Of a DNA stretch of 64,000 nucleotides, positions 28,899-37,162 are shown in pieces; positions within the stretch are counted from its first letter, which is position 1; the number at the start of each line of letters is the position of its first letter. Under the pieces are notes generated by a model that saw only the letters and a program-made list of their open reading frames with translations, had not been told where the DNA came from and did no database searches. Source of the stretch: Jejuia rubra (GTDB taxonomy: Bacteria; Bacteroidota; Bacteroidia; Flavobacteriales; Flavobacteriaceae); contig NZ_JBHULY010000034.1 in assembly GCF_042684665.1 (NCBI RefSeq), positions 258,910 through 322,909 on the forward strand. The letters are read 5' to 3'. The position numbers and the translations under genes were made by a program.

Positions 28899-29862
28899 AA
28901 CGGCAACAACAATTGACACCTTAAGTGCGGATTTGCGCAATGAAGGATACACCGTTTTTACTACTTCCAAAAAGCAAAATAAGGTTCTGAGGTTAATGGA
29001 TATGCTATTTCATATTGTAAAGTATAAAAGCTCCGTGGATTTAGTTTTAATAGATACTTACAGTACCACTAATTTTTACTATGCCTATGCATGTAGCCAA
29101 TTATGCAGATTTTTTAAGTTGAAATATGTTCCAATTCTCCATGGTGGGAATTTGCCTGAACGTCTCAAAACATCCCCTAAGAAGTCACATCAAATTTTCT
29201 ATAATGCCCATATTAATTTGGCTCCTTCTCTATATTTAAAGCACCATTTTAGTAAAGCAGGTTATAAAAATTTGGTATTCATTCCAAATACAATACCACT
29301 GGATCGATACAAATTTCAAAAACGAAAAATTGATAAAGTTAAGATGCTTTGGGTGCGCTCTTTTTCAAAATTGTACAACCCTTTATTGGCTGTCAGGCTA
29401 TTGAAATTGCTTAAGGACGAAGGTGTTCAAGCCTCGTTATGCATGGTGGGGCCAGATAATGATGGAAGTATGAAGGAAGCCAAAGTATTGGCAAAAGAAC
29501 TTGAAGTGGACATTGAGTTTACAGGTAAATTGTCAAAATCAGAATGGCATGCTAAAGCTTCGGATTTTAATGTCTTTATAAATACTACCAATATTGATAA
29601 TATGCCGGTTAGTGTGATAGAGGCCATGGCTTTGGGCTTACCCATTGTTTCAACAAATGTTGGTGGGTTGCCTTATTTGCTAGAAGACAAAGAGGATGCG
29701 ATTTTAGTAGAACCGAATGATGCAAACCTATTTAAAGATGCTATTTTAGATCTCAGGAAAAATCCGGGTGAAGTGGATAAAATGACATCAAAGGCACGCC
29801 AAAAGGTAGGGCAGTTTGATTGGAAAGTAGTGAAGCAAAGATGGTTTTCGGTACTTTCTTAA
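28852..29862 (+). CDS. GT4 glycosyltransferase
   Basis: 336 residues starting 47 bases inside the polymerase gene; MKNVLYIGNQLSQSHKTATT is the expected first strand, so the start is credible despite the overlap. ILHGGNLPERLKTS is the acceptor loop, MLWVRSFSKLYNPLLAV opens the donor domain and NTTNIDNMPVSVIEAMALG near residues 243-261 carries the catalytic acid motif, followed by STNVGGLPYLL. Last transferase before the promoter gap at 29863-29921. Confidence 0.87.
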   Translation: MKNVLYIGNQLSQSHKTATTIDTLSADLRNEGYTVFTTSKKQNKVLRLMDMLFHIVKYKSSVDLVLIDTYSTTNFYYAYACSQLCRFFKLKYVPILHGGNLPERLKTSPKKSHQIFYNAHINLAPSLYLKHHFSKAGYKNLVFIPNTIPLDRYKFQKRKIDKVKMLWVRSFSKLYNPLLAVRLLKLLKDEGVQASLCMVGPDNDGSMKEAKVLAKELEVDIEFTGKLSKSEWHAKASDFNVFINTTNIDNMPVSVIEAMALGLPIVSTNVGGLPYLLEDKEDAILVEPNDANLFKDAILDLRKNPGEVDKMTSKARQKVGQFDWKVVKQRWFSVLS

Positions 29863-29885
29863 CCTTGGTTATCAAATTAACTTAG

Positions 29886-29893
29886 TATATTTG
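29886..29893 (+). promoter_or_regulatory. Promoter -7 element for the sugar-phosphate transferase gene
   Basis: TATATTTG fits the Bacteroidota -7 consensus TAnnTTTG; a TTG at 29865-29867 lies 18 bases upstream in the -33 position. The predicted start of transcription is about 20 bases before the ATG at 29922. This is the clearest promoter-like signal seen within the locus gaps. Confidence 0.6.
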
Positions 29894-29921
29894 GGCAGCT
29901 TAGTAATCCTCTCCCGACCTG

Positions 29922-31313
29922 ATGCCTAAGAACACCATACATTTTAATATATCAGAGCGTAAAGTATTGTTGCGGCTTTTTGATCTGGTTTCCATACTTT
30001 TTGTGCTGTATTTTGTGGGCAACACTTTTGCTTTCGACTACTTTTCAATCACTCAGGAAAACTGGAAGTGGATATTCGTTTTGGTCGTTTATATTTGGGG
30101 GTTTGGAACCATTTTCGAGCTTTACGATTTGCAGAAATCCAGTAAGTTTGAAAAGGTTTGGGTAAATATTTTGCTTACCGCCTCCGTCACAGTTTTGTTC
30201 TACTTGTTGACCCCGTTTTTAACACCAGTTTTACCAGAGAACCGCTTGCAAATTCTCTATTTTTTCCTATCAATTTTGCTAGCCCTTTTTATCTGGCGTT
30301 TTGCATATATTAATTTCGTTACCTCACCCCGATTTTACAGAAAAGTACTGATAGTAGGTGAAACCTCAAACATCAAAACGATTTTAAAAACATTCATGGA
30401 TGCAGACCCGAACTATAAGGTCGTTGGCTTCATTAATTGCGAAATTAACAAATCTGAAAAGGTAAGATTTAAGGATTTGCGGGAGTATCACCCTAGAGAG
30501 ATTTATGATATTATTAAGGAGGAAAATATTTCGGAAATTGTGATTGCCACTTATAATTCAGAAAATATTACTTCGGAAATATATCGTGATTTGATCACCC
30601 TTTTGGAAGGTGGGGTTCCCATTAAAGAATATACTCAGGTGTATGAGGAATTGACACAAAGGGTACCCGTTCAATTTGTTGGAAAGGATTTTTATAAATA
30701 TTTCCCTTTTAGCCGAAGCAACCAAAACAAAATGTATCTTTTTTTTCACCGTTTTTTTGATATGTTGATTTCGTTGATAGGCCTAGTTTTCGGAATAGCA
30801 CTATTACCGTTAGTGCTTTTGGGGAATCTTATTGCTAATCGTGGCCCGCTTTTTTATAATCAGGAACGTATCGGGAAAAATGGAAACCTATTTAAGATTA
30901 TTAAATTTCGTACCATGGTTAGAAATGCGGAAAAGGATGGGGCTGTTTGGGCAAAGAAAAACGATCGTCGGATTACGCCTTTCGGCAGATTTATGCGAAA
31001 TACCAGAATTGATGAAATACCACAGTTCGTTAATATTCTCAAGGGCGACATGAGTTTAATAGGGCCGAGGCCAGAACGCCCTCATTTTGTGCGGGAGCTT
31101 TCCCAAATACTGCCTTTTTATGAAACGCGGCATATTGTGAAACCAGGTTTAACCGGATGGGCCCAGGTAAAAACACGTTATGGTTCGTCTATAGATGACA
31201 GCTTGCTTAAGCTTCAATATGATCTATATTACATCAAACATCGAAGTTTTGTGCTAGACGTCAATATTTTTGTTAAAACTTTAAGTACGGTAATTTTTTT
31301 CCGGGGCCAGTAG
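29922..31313 (+). CDS. Polyprenyl-phosphate sugar-1-phosphate transferase (WcaJ/WbaP-type)
   Basis: 463 residues. Four N-terminal membrane helices (about residues 15-130), a CoA-binding-like Rossmann region (RKVLIVGETSNIKTIL near 139-154), a fifth hydrophobic segment at about 275-300, then the catalytic PGT domain: FYNQERIGKNGNLFKIIKFR, DEIPQFVNILKGDMSLIGPR and KPGLTGWAQVK. It transfers a sugar-1-phosphate (usually Glc, Gal or a HexNAc) to undecaprenyl phosphate, the first step of repeat-unit synthesis. It is last in the cluster and apparently has its own promoter. The 3' end meets a convergent gene after 5 bases. Confidence 0.93.
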   Translation: MPKNTIHFNISERKVLLRLFDLVSILFVLYFVGNTFAFDYFSITQENWKWIFVLVVYIWGFGTIFELYDLQKSSKFEKVWVNILLTASVTVLFYLLTPFLTPVLPENRLQILYFFLSILLALFIWRFAYINFVTSPRFYRKVLIVGETSNIKTILKTFMDADPNYKVVGFINCEINKSEKVRFKDLREYHPREIYDIIKEENISEIVIATYNSENITSEIYRDLITLLEGGVPIKEYTQVYEELTQRVPVQFVGKDFYKYFPFSRSNQNKMYLFFHRFFDMLISLIGLVFGIALLPLVLLGNLIANRGPLFYNQERIGKNGNLFKIIKFRTMVRNAEKDGAVWAKKNDRRITPFGRFMRNTRIDEIPQFVNILKGDMSLIGPRPERPHFVRELSQILPFYETRHIVKPGLTGWAQVKTRYGSSIDDSLLKLQYDLYYIKHRSFVLDVNIFVKTLSTVIFFRGQ

Positions 31314-31318
31314 CAAGT

Positions 31319-32482
31319 TTACGATTTACTGCGGTGATTTACCAAAAACAGGTAACGAACAAAAAGGGCAATCAAAAGAGGTATCAATCCAATAGCAAAT
31401 ACTTGCACCCCAATTAGCCAATGTAAAGTCAATAGACAAAGAAGAATAATCAGCAACTTCAAATATTTGACAAACCAAGCGCTAGGTTTGGACTTGAACA
31501 ATTGAAACACAGCAATCAAATTTAGAGCGTTGGCCCATAGTAAATTGTAATTTTGATGCGTGCCTTTGTGGTCGGTGGCGAACCATAATAATAGGATAAT
31601 TACCCCGGCTAATCCCGTCAAAACAAATAAAACAATATCTAAAACTTTGGTTTGCCTTTTATTCTTGAAATCCTTATGGGTGATAAAAAGAATAGTCAGG
31701 CTAAGAATACCAAGTACGAAAAGAGGGCTAAATAGGAAGTTGGAGTCATCTGAAATAGGTTCTGGATCAAATAATACACGACTCTCTTTCACTAGAGGAA
31801 CATCCGTACTTCCGAAAGTAGCCTTTTCAAAAAAAAGATAGATATTTTCTGGTAAAAACATTTGTTGTTCGGGAGTCGCTTTTCTGTCGATTACGGCACC
31901 TAAAGCCAAATCGATTCCAAAACTTCCCCAAGAATTTCGGTTGACGTTTTCGTGAATAAGTTCTCTAAATGTAGCATCCTCATAATCCTCTGGGATATTA
32001 AACTTAATGGAACTGTCTGTGGCCATGTTTGTAACGTCCTTGATGCGAGTGGCACAATTGTCAAAAAAGAATTCGTACAGATAACGCCGGTTTTCTGGTT
32101 TGTAATTTTCTATAAGAAACTCGTAGAGTTTTTGTTTTTCAGATGCTGAAATATTTAAAATCTGCTCTTTCACACTTCTGTTTTGTTGGGCGTACGCGTA
32201 AAAGAAATTGTCAAAACGATCTACCCCGATAAGATAATTCAATTTCCCTTGGGCAAATTTTAGATAAAAATTGGGCGCATCAAAATCGTAAACCCCATAG
32301 TTGAATACCAAATCAAGACCCTTCGTCTTGTCCTTAATCCGTATGCCACTGTGTCCGAATGCATCATTTAAGGATGTGCCTGGCCCTATTGTCAAAACAC
32401 TTACCTCAGCAGTTTCGGATAGCTGCTGTGCATGGGTTGTTAAGAACAGAAATGAAAAAAATAGGAGTAATGTTTTTCGCAT
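31319..32482 (-). CDS. Lnb-like (DUF4105) membrane protein, probable lipoprotein N-acyltransferase
   Basis: 387 residues: signal peptide (residues 1-19), a periplasmic domain to about 250, then five hydrophobic helices. The periplasmic part has the DUF4105/Lnb motifs: AFGHSGIRIKD with His44 and FFDNCATRIKD with Cys143, the likely catalytic pair. Bacteroidota Lnb is reported to N-acylate lipoproteins, replacing Lnt, from knowledge of that family. Whether this copy does so is inferred. It overlaps the upstream PorV-like gene by one base, so the two form an operon. Confidence 0.72.
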   Translation of the reverse strand: MRKTLLLFFSFLFLTTHAQQLSETAEVSVLTIGPGTSLNDAFGHSGIRIKDKTKGLDLVFNYGVYDFDAPNFYLKFAQGKLNYLIGVDRFDNFFYAYAQQNRSVKEQILNISASEKQKLYEFLIENYKPENRRYLYEFFFDNCATRIKDVTNMATDSSIKFNIPEDYEDATFRELIHENVNRNSWGSFGIDLALGAVIDRKATPEQQMFLPENIYLFFEKATFGSTDVPLVKESRVLFDPEPISDDSNFLFSPLFVLGILSLTILFITHKDFKNKRQTKVLDIVLFVLTGLAGVIILLLWFATDHKGTHQNYNLLWANALNLIAVFQLFKSKPSAWFVKYLKLLIILLCLLTLHWLIGVQVFAIGLIPLLIALFVRYLFLVNHRSKS

Positions 32483-33582
32483 TATCTAAAGATACTAAAA
32501 TCGAGTTTTAGGGAAAATACATTAGAATATAGGGCCACACTTTGGTCACCAATATCGGTAAATGCGTAATCGATTTGAACGCCACTATATTTAAAGCCTA
32601 CACCAAAACTAGGTTGAAAGCTGAGCTGTTCAGAGTTGTCAATCTGTAATTCATTTTGAAAATTACCAAGGCCACCCCGCAAATATACCATATCAACATA
32701 TCCAAATTCAAATCCTAAGGCAGGGTTAATACTCGCAAAGGACGATGAAAAAATATCGTTGTTTTCTTCAAAACGCACATTCAAATTCATGGAGGCCAAT
32801 AGGGTATAATCGTAATGAAAGGTCATTAATTTTGAAATGCCGATTTGCAATTTAGGTATGGTAATTTCTGTAGTTTCCGGTAGTTCCTGGTTTTGGCCGT
32901 CTACGGCATCTCGAATAGTGGCAAATTCGTCTTCATCAATAGCCCAAGCATTAAAAGTAGTGGTGATATCACGGGCCATCACACCAAACTTCCAATCATT
33001 TCTGGTTTCAAATTGAATTCCAGCATCCAATCCAAATCCCCAAGATGAAGCAAAATCTCCGATGATCCTCCGAATTACTTTGGCATTAACACCATAACTG
33101 ATACCATCGTGCAAAGCCAGCCGTCTGGCATATGAAAACGTTAAACCATAGTCTGCCGTAGAAAATAAGCTAATTCTATCGTAGTTAATATTGCCTTGTT
33201 CATCAATAAGTTGGGTAGTATTCAAAATGTCATCCACAGCAAATCGAATCAATGAGATTCCAATGGCACTTCTATCATCCAAAGGCATCGCGAAGGCGGC
33301 GTAGTCATAATTGGCGATATTGGCAAAATAGCTGGAATGCATCAATGCCAATTGGTTGTCTTCCAAATGCACCAAACCGGCAGGGTTCCAATAACCAGAA
33401 TTTACATCCGAAGAATGTGCCGTTACCGCACTGCTCATACCCAAAGCGGCCGCATCCACACCAATATTCATAAACTCGTTGGAATACTTCCTAACGGTTT
33501 GACTAAAGACGGAGAGCGTAACTAAGCTAAATAATGCAGTTGTAAAAAACCTCAATCGCAATTTTTTTGCAAAGATGCACAT
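32482..33582 (-). CDS. PorV/PorQ-family outer-membrane beta-barrel (PorV2-like)
   Basis: 366 residues with a signal peptide ending near SVFSQ. ALGMSSAVTAHSSDVNSGYW near residues 47-66 followed by NPAGL is the diagnostic motif of the PorV/PorQ/UPF0164 family, whose members are FadL-like barrels; PorV is the shuttle protein of the type IX secretion system. The remainder alternates in beta-strand style and ends in SLKLDFSIFR with a terminal aromatic. The exact start is uncertain: ATG at 33582 gives a short basic n-region, but a downstream TTG is also possible. Role in T9SS is inferred from family. Confidence 0.72.
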   Translation of the reverse strand: MCIFAKKLRLRFFTTALFSLVTLSVFSQTVRKYSNEFMNIGVDAAALGMSSAVTAHSSDVNSGYWNPAGLVHLEDNQLALMHSSYFANIANYDYAAFAMPLDDRSAIGISLIRFAVDDILNTTQLIDEQGNINYDRISLFSTADYGLTFSYARRLALHDGISYGVNAKVIRRIIGDFASSWGFGLDAGIQFETRNDWKFGVMARDITTTFNAWAIDEDEFATIRDAVDGQNQELPETTEITIPKLQIGISKLMTFHYDYTLLASMNLNVRFEENNDIFSSSFASINPALGFEFGYVDMVYLRGGLGNFQNELQIDNSEQLSFQPSFGVGFKYSGVQIDYAFTDIGDQSVALYSNVFSLKLDFSIFR

Positions 33583-33748
33583 TATACCCTTTTTATCATA
33601 GCGTATCCAATAAAAACACCTTATTTATGCATTATATTACAACGTAAAACGGTGAGATTTGTTGCGCATGTCCTTTATTTTGAAACACAAAAATTACAGG
33701 AAGTGCCACAGAGTAAAATTGTTTGTTATTTTTACCAAAACATTTTTT

Positions 33749-34474
33749 ATGAAACAATACATACCCAATGCACTGACCCTTCTTAATTTGTTGTGCGGGT
33801 GTATTGCTGTTATTTTTGCTGTGAACGACAGTTTTGTGGTTGCCGCATTCTTCGTGTTTTTAGGGATATTTTTTGATTTTTTTGATGGATTTGCTGCAAG
33901 GAAATTGAAAGTGCAAAGCGAATTGGGCTTACAGTTAGATTCTTTGGCCGACGTGGTAACTAGTGGATTGGTGCCAGGGCTTGTGATGTTTAAATTGTTA
34001 GAGGTAGTTGAATCAGATTGGGGAGAGGTTGATTTGTCAAAGGATTTTGGTATACCCTTGTTGCCCCTGTTTGGATTGGCAATCACTCTGGCTTCTGCTT
34101 ACAGGCTCGCCAAATTCAACATTGACACCGAGCAACAGAATTATTTTAAGGGCTTGCCAACACCCGCAAATGCCTTATTGATTCTGTCCTTGACATTGAT
34201 TCTCGAGTTTCAAGATAACGATACCATTAATGCCATCATTTTAAACAAATGGTTTTTAATTGGGCTGACCATTTTTAGTTGCTGGATTTTAACTTCAAAT
34301 ATTAAGCTCTTTGCCTTAAAGTTTAAGGACTACAGTTTTAAGGCCAATGCCACGCGATACATTTTTATCATCTTGTGTGTGGTACTCCTTATTGTTTTGC
34401 ATTTTGGGGCCATTCCTGTCATCATTTTGCTTTACATCGGTATGTCTGTTCTTGATAATTTAACCTCAAAATAA
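33749..34474 (+). CDS. pssA: CDP-diacylglycerol-serine O-phosphatidyltransferase
   Basis: 241 residues from ATG 33749 (MKQYIPNALTLLNLLCG), which is where homology begins; upstream in-frame codons to 33659 lack family support. FDGFAARKLKVQSELGLQLD and the following SLAD form the CDP-alcohol phosphatidyltransferase signature DGxxARxxxxxxxxGxxxDxxxD. Seven to eight hydrophobic helices. It makes phosphatidylserine, precursor of phosphatidylethanolamine, at the inner membrane. Divergent from the PorV-like gene across 166 bases with no strong promoter match. Confidence 0.9.
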   Translation: MKQYIPNALTLLNLLCGCIAVIFAVNDSFVVAAFFVFLGIFFDFFDGFAARKLKVQSELGLQLDSLADVVTSGLVPGLVMFKLLEVVESDWGEVDLSKDFGIPLLPLFGLAITLASAYRLAKFNIDTEQQNYFKGLPTPANALLILSLTLILEFQDNDTINAIILNKWFLIGLTIFSCWILTSNIKLFALKFKDYSFKANATRYIFIILCVVLLIVLHFGAIPVIILLYIGMSVLDNLTSK

Positions 34475-34486
34475 TTTAAATAGAGC

Positions 34487-35371
34487 ATGGCTTCAGGTTT
34501 TTTCGCGTTATTGGACGATATAGCTGTTTTGATGGATGATGTGGTAGCCATGAGCAAAATTTCTACTAAGAAAACAGCCGGGATTTTGGGTGATGATTTG
34601 GCGGTGAATGCCGAAAAGGCTACAGGGTTTGTAGCCTCCAGGGAGCTCCCTGTGCTTTGGGCAATTACCAAAGGCTCTGCCTTAAATAAACTCATCATTT
34701 TACCAATAGCTTTTTTGTTAAGTGCTTTTGTCCCAATTGCTGTTATTGTGGCTTTGGTACTTGGCGGATTGTATTTGGCTTATGAAGGTGCTGAAAAAAT
34801 ATATGAATTTTTCTTTCACAGAAATCATAAGAACGAGCATAGAGTGTACACCGATAAAACCTTAACCCAAGAAGAACAGAAGGTAGTCGAAAAGAAAAAA
34901 ATAAAGTCAGCTATTTTTACGGATTTCATATTATCCGTGGAAATTGTAATTATTGCGTTGGGTACAGTATTGGAAAAGCCAATTTTGTTCCAAATATTGG
35001 TGGTTTCAATTGTATGTTTGATTGCCACGGTTGGTGTTTATGGTATAGTAGCGCTTATCGTTAGAATGGATGATTTTGGATATAGGTTGCTGAAGATGAG
35101 CTCAAAGGAAAATGGCGTTTTGGCAACCCTTGGAAAGTTTTTGATTAGGGCGCTTCCATTAGTAATTAGAAGCCTCTCTGTAATAGGAACCATTGCCCTT
35201 ATTTTAGTAGCGGGTGGTATTTTTGTACATAACTTAGAGCCCATTCACCATTTTTTAGAGAAATTTACTCTTCCGTCCATAATGAAAGAGTTTGTGGTGG
35301 GTTTGCTTGCAGGTTTTATTGTTTTGCTGTTTGTTAATGTTATTCAGAAAGTGTTCGTTAAAAAGCATTAA
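34487..35371 (+). CDS. DUF808 family inner-membrane protein (YedI-like)
   Basis: 294 residues. ASGFFALLDDIAVLMDD and ILGDDLAVNAEKATGF are the hallmark N-terminal motifs of DUF808; six hydrophobic helices follow (about residues 75-105, 145-200, 230-255, 270-290). The function of the family is not established. It starts 12 bases after pssA, suggesting co-transcription. It ends 16 bases from the convergent ribbon-helix-helix gene. Confidence 0.87.
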   Translation: MASGFFALLDDIAVLMDDVVAMSKISTKKTAGILGDDLAVNAEKATGFVASRELPVLWAITKGSALNKLIILPIAFLLSAFVPIAVIVALVLGGLYLAYEGAEKIYEFFFHRNHKNEHRVYTDKTLTQEEQKVVEKKKIKSAIFTDFILSVEIVIIALGTVLEKPILFQILVVSIVCLIATVGVYGIVALIVRMDDFGYRLLKMSSKENGVLATLGKFLIRALPLVIRSLSVIGTIALILVAGGIFVHNLEPIHHFLEKFTLPSIMKEFVVGLLAGFIVLLFVNVIQKVFVKKH

Positions 35372-35387
35372 TGTTTTGGCAAATACG

Positions 35388-35564
35388 TCATTCTGGTTTG
35401 TCGGAACTTCCTTTTTTAGGCGAACGCTTGGCTTTTTTTAAACTTTCGTTTAGCATCCATTCAATTTGGCCATTGGTGCTACGGAATTCATCCGCAGCCC
35501 ATTTTTCAATAGCTTTAAGCATGTCCTCATTTATGCGTAATGCAAAAGCCTTTTTCTTAGCCAT
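35388..35564 (-). CDS. Arc/HicB-like ribbon-helix-helix protein, 58 residues
   Basis: A short reading frame of 58 codons plus TGA. It begins MAKKKAFALRINEDMLKAIE and continues with KWAADEFRSTNGQIEWMLNE, matching the ribbon-helix-helix pattern: a basic strand (KKKAFALRI), helix A, then the S/T-N-G-Q-I-E turn and helix B, with a basic tail. Start ATG lies 2 bases after the stop of the upstream gene. RHH proteins bind DNA as dimers through the strand. As the last gene of a three-gene unit, it may autoregulate it (inference). Too short for many gene callers. Confidence 0.85.
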   Translation of the reverse strand: MAKKKAFALRINEDMLKAIEKWAADEFRSTNGQIEWMLNESLKKAKRSPKKGSSDKPE

Positions 35565-35566
35565 TT

Positions 35567-36058
35567 TTAACTCTTATTTGAATATTTTGCTAAAATAATA
35601 TCTACGTCTTTTCTTCTATGGGTTCCAATTAAAATTTTTTTATTGTCTGCAAGAGTCAATTGTATGCCTTCGTCTCCCGATACATTTATGGCAGTCCCTT
35701 TTTCTTTTTTCCAGAAAAGACCACCCTTTAAGCCCCAGCCACCATATTCCGATAGGGCGTCGTAAGTTCTAGTTTCTGCATGTTTAATTTTTTTCCACGG
35801 TATGGTTTTCATTTTAATATGAAATGGGAAAAACTGGTAGTGTACGCCGATGTCATCAATCCTTGTTTTTAATTTAAACATAAAAATTATTCCGTTAGCT
35901 AGGATGATAATTGTTGTCGCAATTATGACATTGTTTAAATTCATTTTTTGGTCCAAAAAGGATTTATAAATAATTACAATAGGAACTACTGAAGCAATTA
36001 TCAATAAAACAATTAACCATTTTTGGGTGAAACGTTGTTCTTCTATAAAAACTCGCAT
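35567..36058 (-). CDS. Small membrane protein with PH-like cytoplasmic domain
   Basis: 163 residues. Two hydrophobic helices near residues 14-31 and 41-60 are followed by a soluble region, IDDIGVHYQFFPF...IPWKKIKHAETRTYD, in the style of bacterial PH (bPH) domains. QLTLADNKKILIGTHR near residues 131-146 would be the closing strands. No closer family is recognised. It sits between an SPFH protein and a ribbon-helix-helix regulator, 10 and 2 bases away, so it is probably part of one membrane-linked unit. Confidence 0.7.
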   Translation of the reverse strand: MRVFIEEQRFTQKWLIVLLIIASVVPIVIIYKSFLDQKMNLNNVIIATTIIILANGIIFMFKLKTRIDDIGVHYQFFPFHIKMKTIPWKKIKHAETRTYDALSEYGGWGLKGGLFWKKEKGTAINVSGDEGIQLTLADNKKILIGTHRRKDVDIILAKYSNKS

Positions 36059-36068
36059 GGTGATTAGT

Positions 36069-36929
36069 TTATTGATTTAAAGTTCCAGTGTTTAAAACAG
36101 GCGAAGCGTCTTTATCTCCACACAGTATGACCATCAAGTTACTGACCATGGCCGCCTTGCGCTCTTCGTCTAAATCTACTATATCTTTTTTGCCCAATTC
36201 TTCAAGAGCCATTTCCACCATGCTTACAGTCCCTTCAACAATTTTGTGGCGTGCTGCAACAATGGCCGTGGCCTGTTGTCTCTTTAGCATTGCATTAGCA
36301 ATTTCCTGAGCGTAGGCCAAATATCCGATTCGTGCCTCAAGAACTTCAATACCAGCAATGGACAAGCGTTCGTCTATTTCTTTTTCCAGTGTAGCACTTA
36401 CCTCATTGACGCTGGACCTTAATGTGATATCTTCAGTATGTCCTTCGTCAGCAAAATTGTCATAAGGGTACATGCTTGCTAATTTTCTAACTGCGGCATC
36501 AGTTTGTACGCGCACAAAATTTTCGTAGTTGTCCACATCAAAGGCGGCCTTGTAAGTGTCCTGTACACGCCAAACAAGAATGGTACTGATCATGATGGGG
36601 TTGCCAAGTTTGTCGTTTACTTTTAGACGTTCGCTATCAAAATTACTGGCTCGGAGGGATATTTTCTTTTTGGAATAAAATGGATTGACCCAGAAAAATC
36701 CATTTTTATTTACGGTACCTACATATTCTCCAAACAGCAAAAGCACGCGGGAATTGTTAGGTTGGACCATGATAAACCCTTTTACAATAAGGACGGCTAG
36801 AATAATGCCAATCACAAAAAGTACCTGTCCCGTAGTCAAAATTAAGGCAACACTCCCCAATAGAAGGATTAGAAAAACAAAGAGCATTAGATATCCATTG
36901 GCTGGGGTGATTATTTTTTCTTCTTTCAT
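36069..36929 (-). CDS. SPFH/band 7 domain membrane protein
   Basis: 286 residues. Two adjacent N-terminal membrane helices (residues 11-33 and 35-53) precede an SPFH domain that begins FIMVQPNNSRVLLLFGEYVG. VWRVQDTYKAAFDVDNYENF and SIAGIEVLEARIGYLAYAQE are conserved core segments, and a coiled-coil region with AMLKRQQATAIVAARHKIVE follows. Such proteins assemble into large membrane cages or microdomains and scaffold proteases or phage-defence factors (family knowledge). First gene of a three-gene operon. A GATAT-rich upstream region is described separately. Confidence 0.88.
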   Translation of the reverse strand: MKEEKIITPANGYLMLFVFLILLLGSVALILTTGQVLFVIGIILAVLIVKGFIMVQPNNSRVLLLFGEYVGTVNKNGFFWVNPFYSKKKISLRASNFDSERLKVNDKLGNPIMISTILVWRVQDTYKAAFDVDNYENFVRVQTDAAVRKLASMYPYDNFADEGHTEDITLRSSVNEVSATLEKEIDERLSIAGIEVLEARIGYLAYAQEIANAMLKRQQATAIVAARHKIVEGTVSMVEMALEELGKKDIVDLDEERKAAMVSNLMVILCGDKDASPVLNTGTLNQ

Positions 36930-36974
36930 GATATAAAGATTTAAAACGATATTAAAATGATATCATAAAGATAT
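36930..36974 (-). promoter_or_regulatory. Candidate operator: phased GATAT repeats with ATGATATCAT palindrome
   Basis: GATAT occurs at 36930, 36948, 36959 and 36970; the last three are spaced exactly 11 bases, one helical turn. The palindrome ATGATATCAT lies at 36957-36966. Short repeats phased by about one turn just upstream of an operon that encodes a ribbon-helix-helix protein suggest its binding site. No TAnnTTTG match is obvious. Confidence 0.35.
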
Positions 36975-37116
36975 AATAAAATTTTCGAATAAATGCATGG
37001 ATTGCTAAAACATTATCAATATTGATTTCAAAAAATAAGGTTATAAGGAGCGTATATGCACCAAAGACTATTGTGCTATACTGCCTGTTTTTAATAACTA
37101 TGATGGTAAAAAGTGG

Positions 37117-37136
37117 ATTCCTGCATGCGCAGGAAT
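37117..37136. repeat. Short palindromic repeat, GATTCC...GGAATGACA type (copy 1)
   Basis: ATTCCTGC, loop ATGC, GCAGGAAT: a perfect 8-base-pair stem, extended by G at 37116 and followed by GACAG. A relative with the same outer bases but a different stem lies near 62294-62313 in the opposite orientation. It lies in the 233-base spacer between the SPFH start and the lptB end; nothing else is recognised there. Confidence 0.6.
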
Positions 37137-37162
37137 GACAGAAAGGTTTAATGAGACATGAG

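Noticed and set aside
35371..35598. Plus-strand frame of 75 codons
   Set aside because: It lies antisense to the ribbon-helix-helix gene, whose minus-strand reading gives a coherent family match.
35388..36058. Toxin-antitoxin pair (RHH antitoxin with neighbour as toxin)
   Set aside because: The neighbour is a membrane protein with a PH-like domain, not a toxin type, and the third gene is an SPFH protein; an autoregulated operon is more likely.
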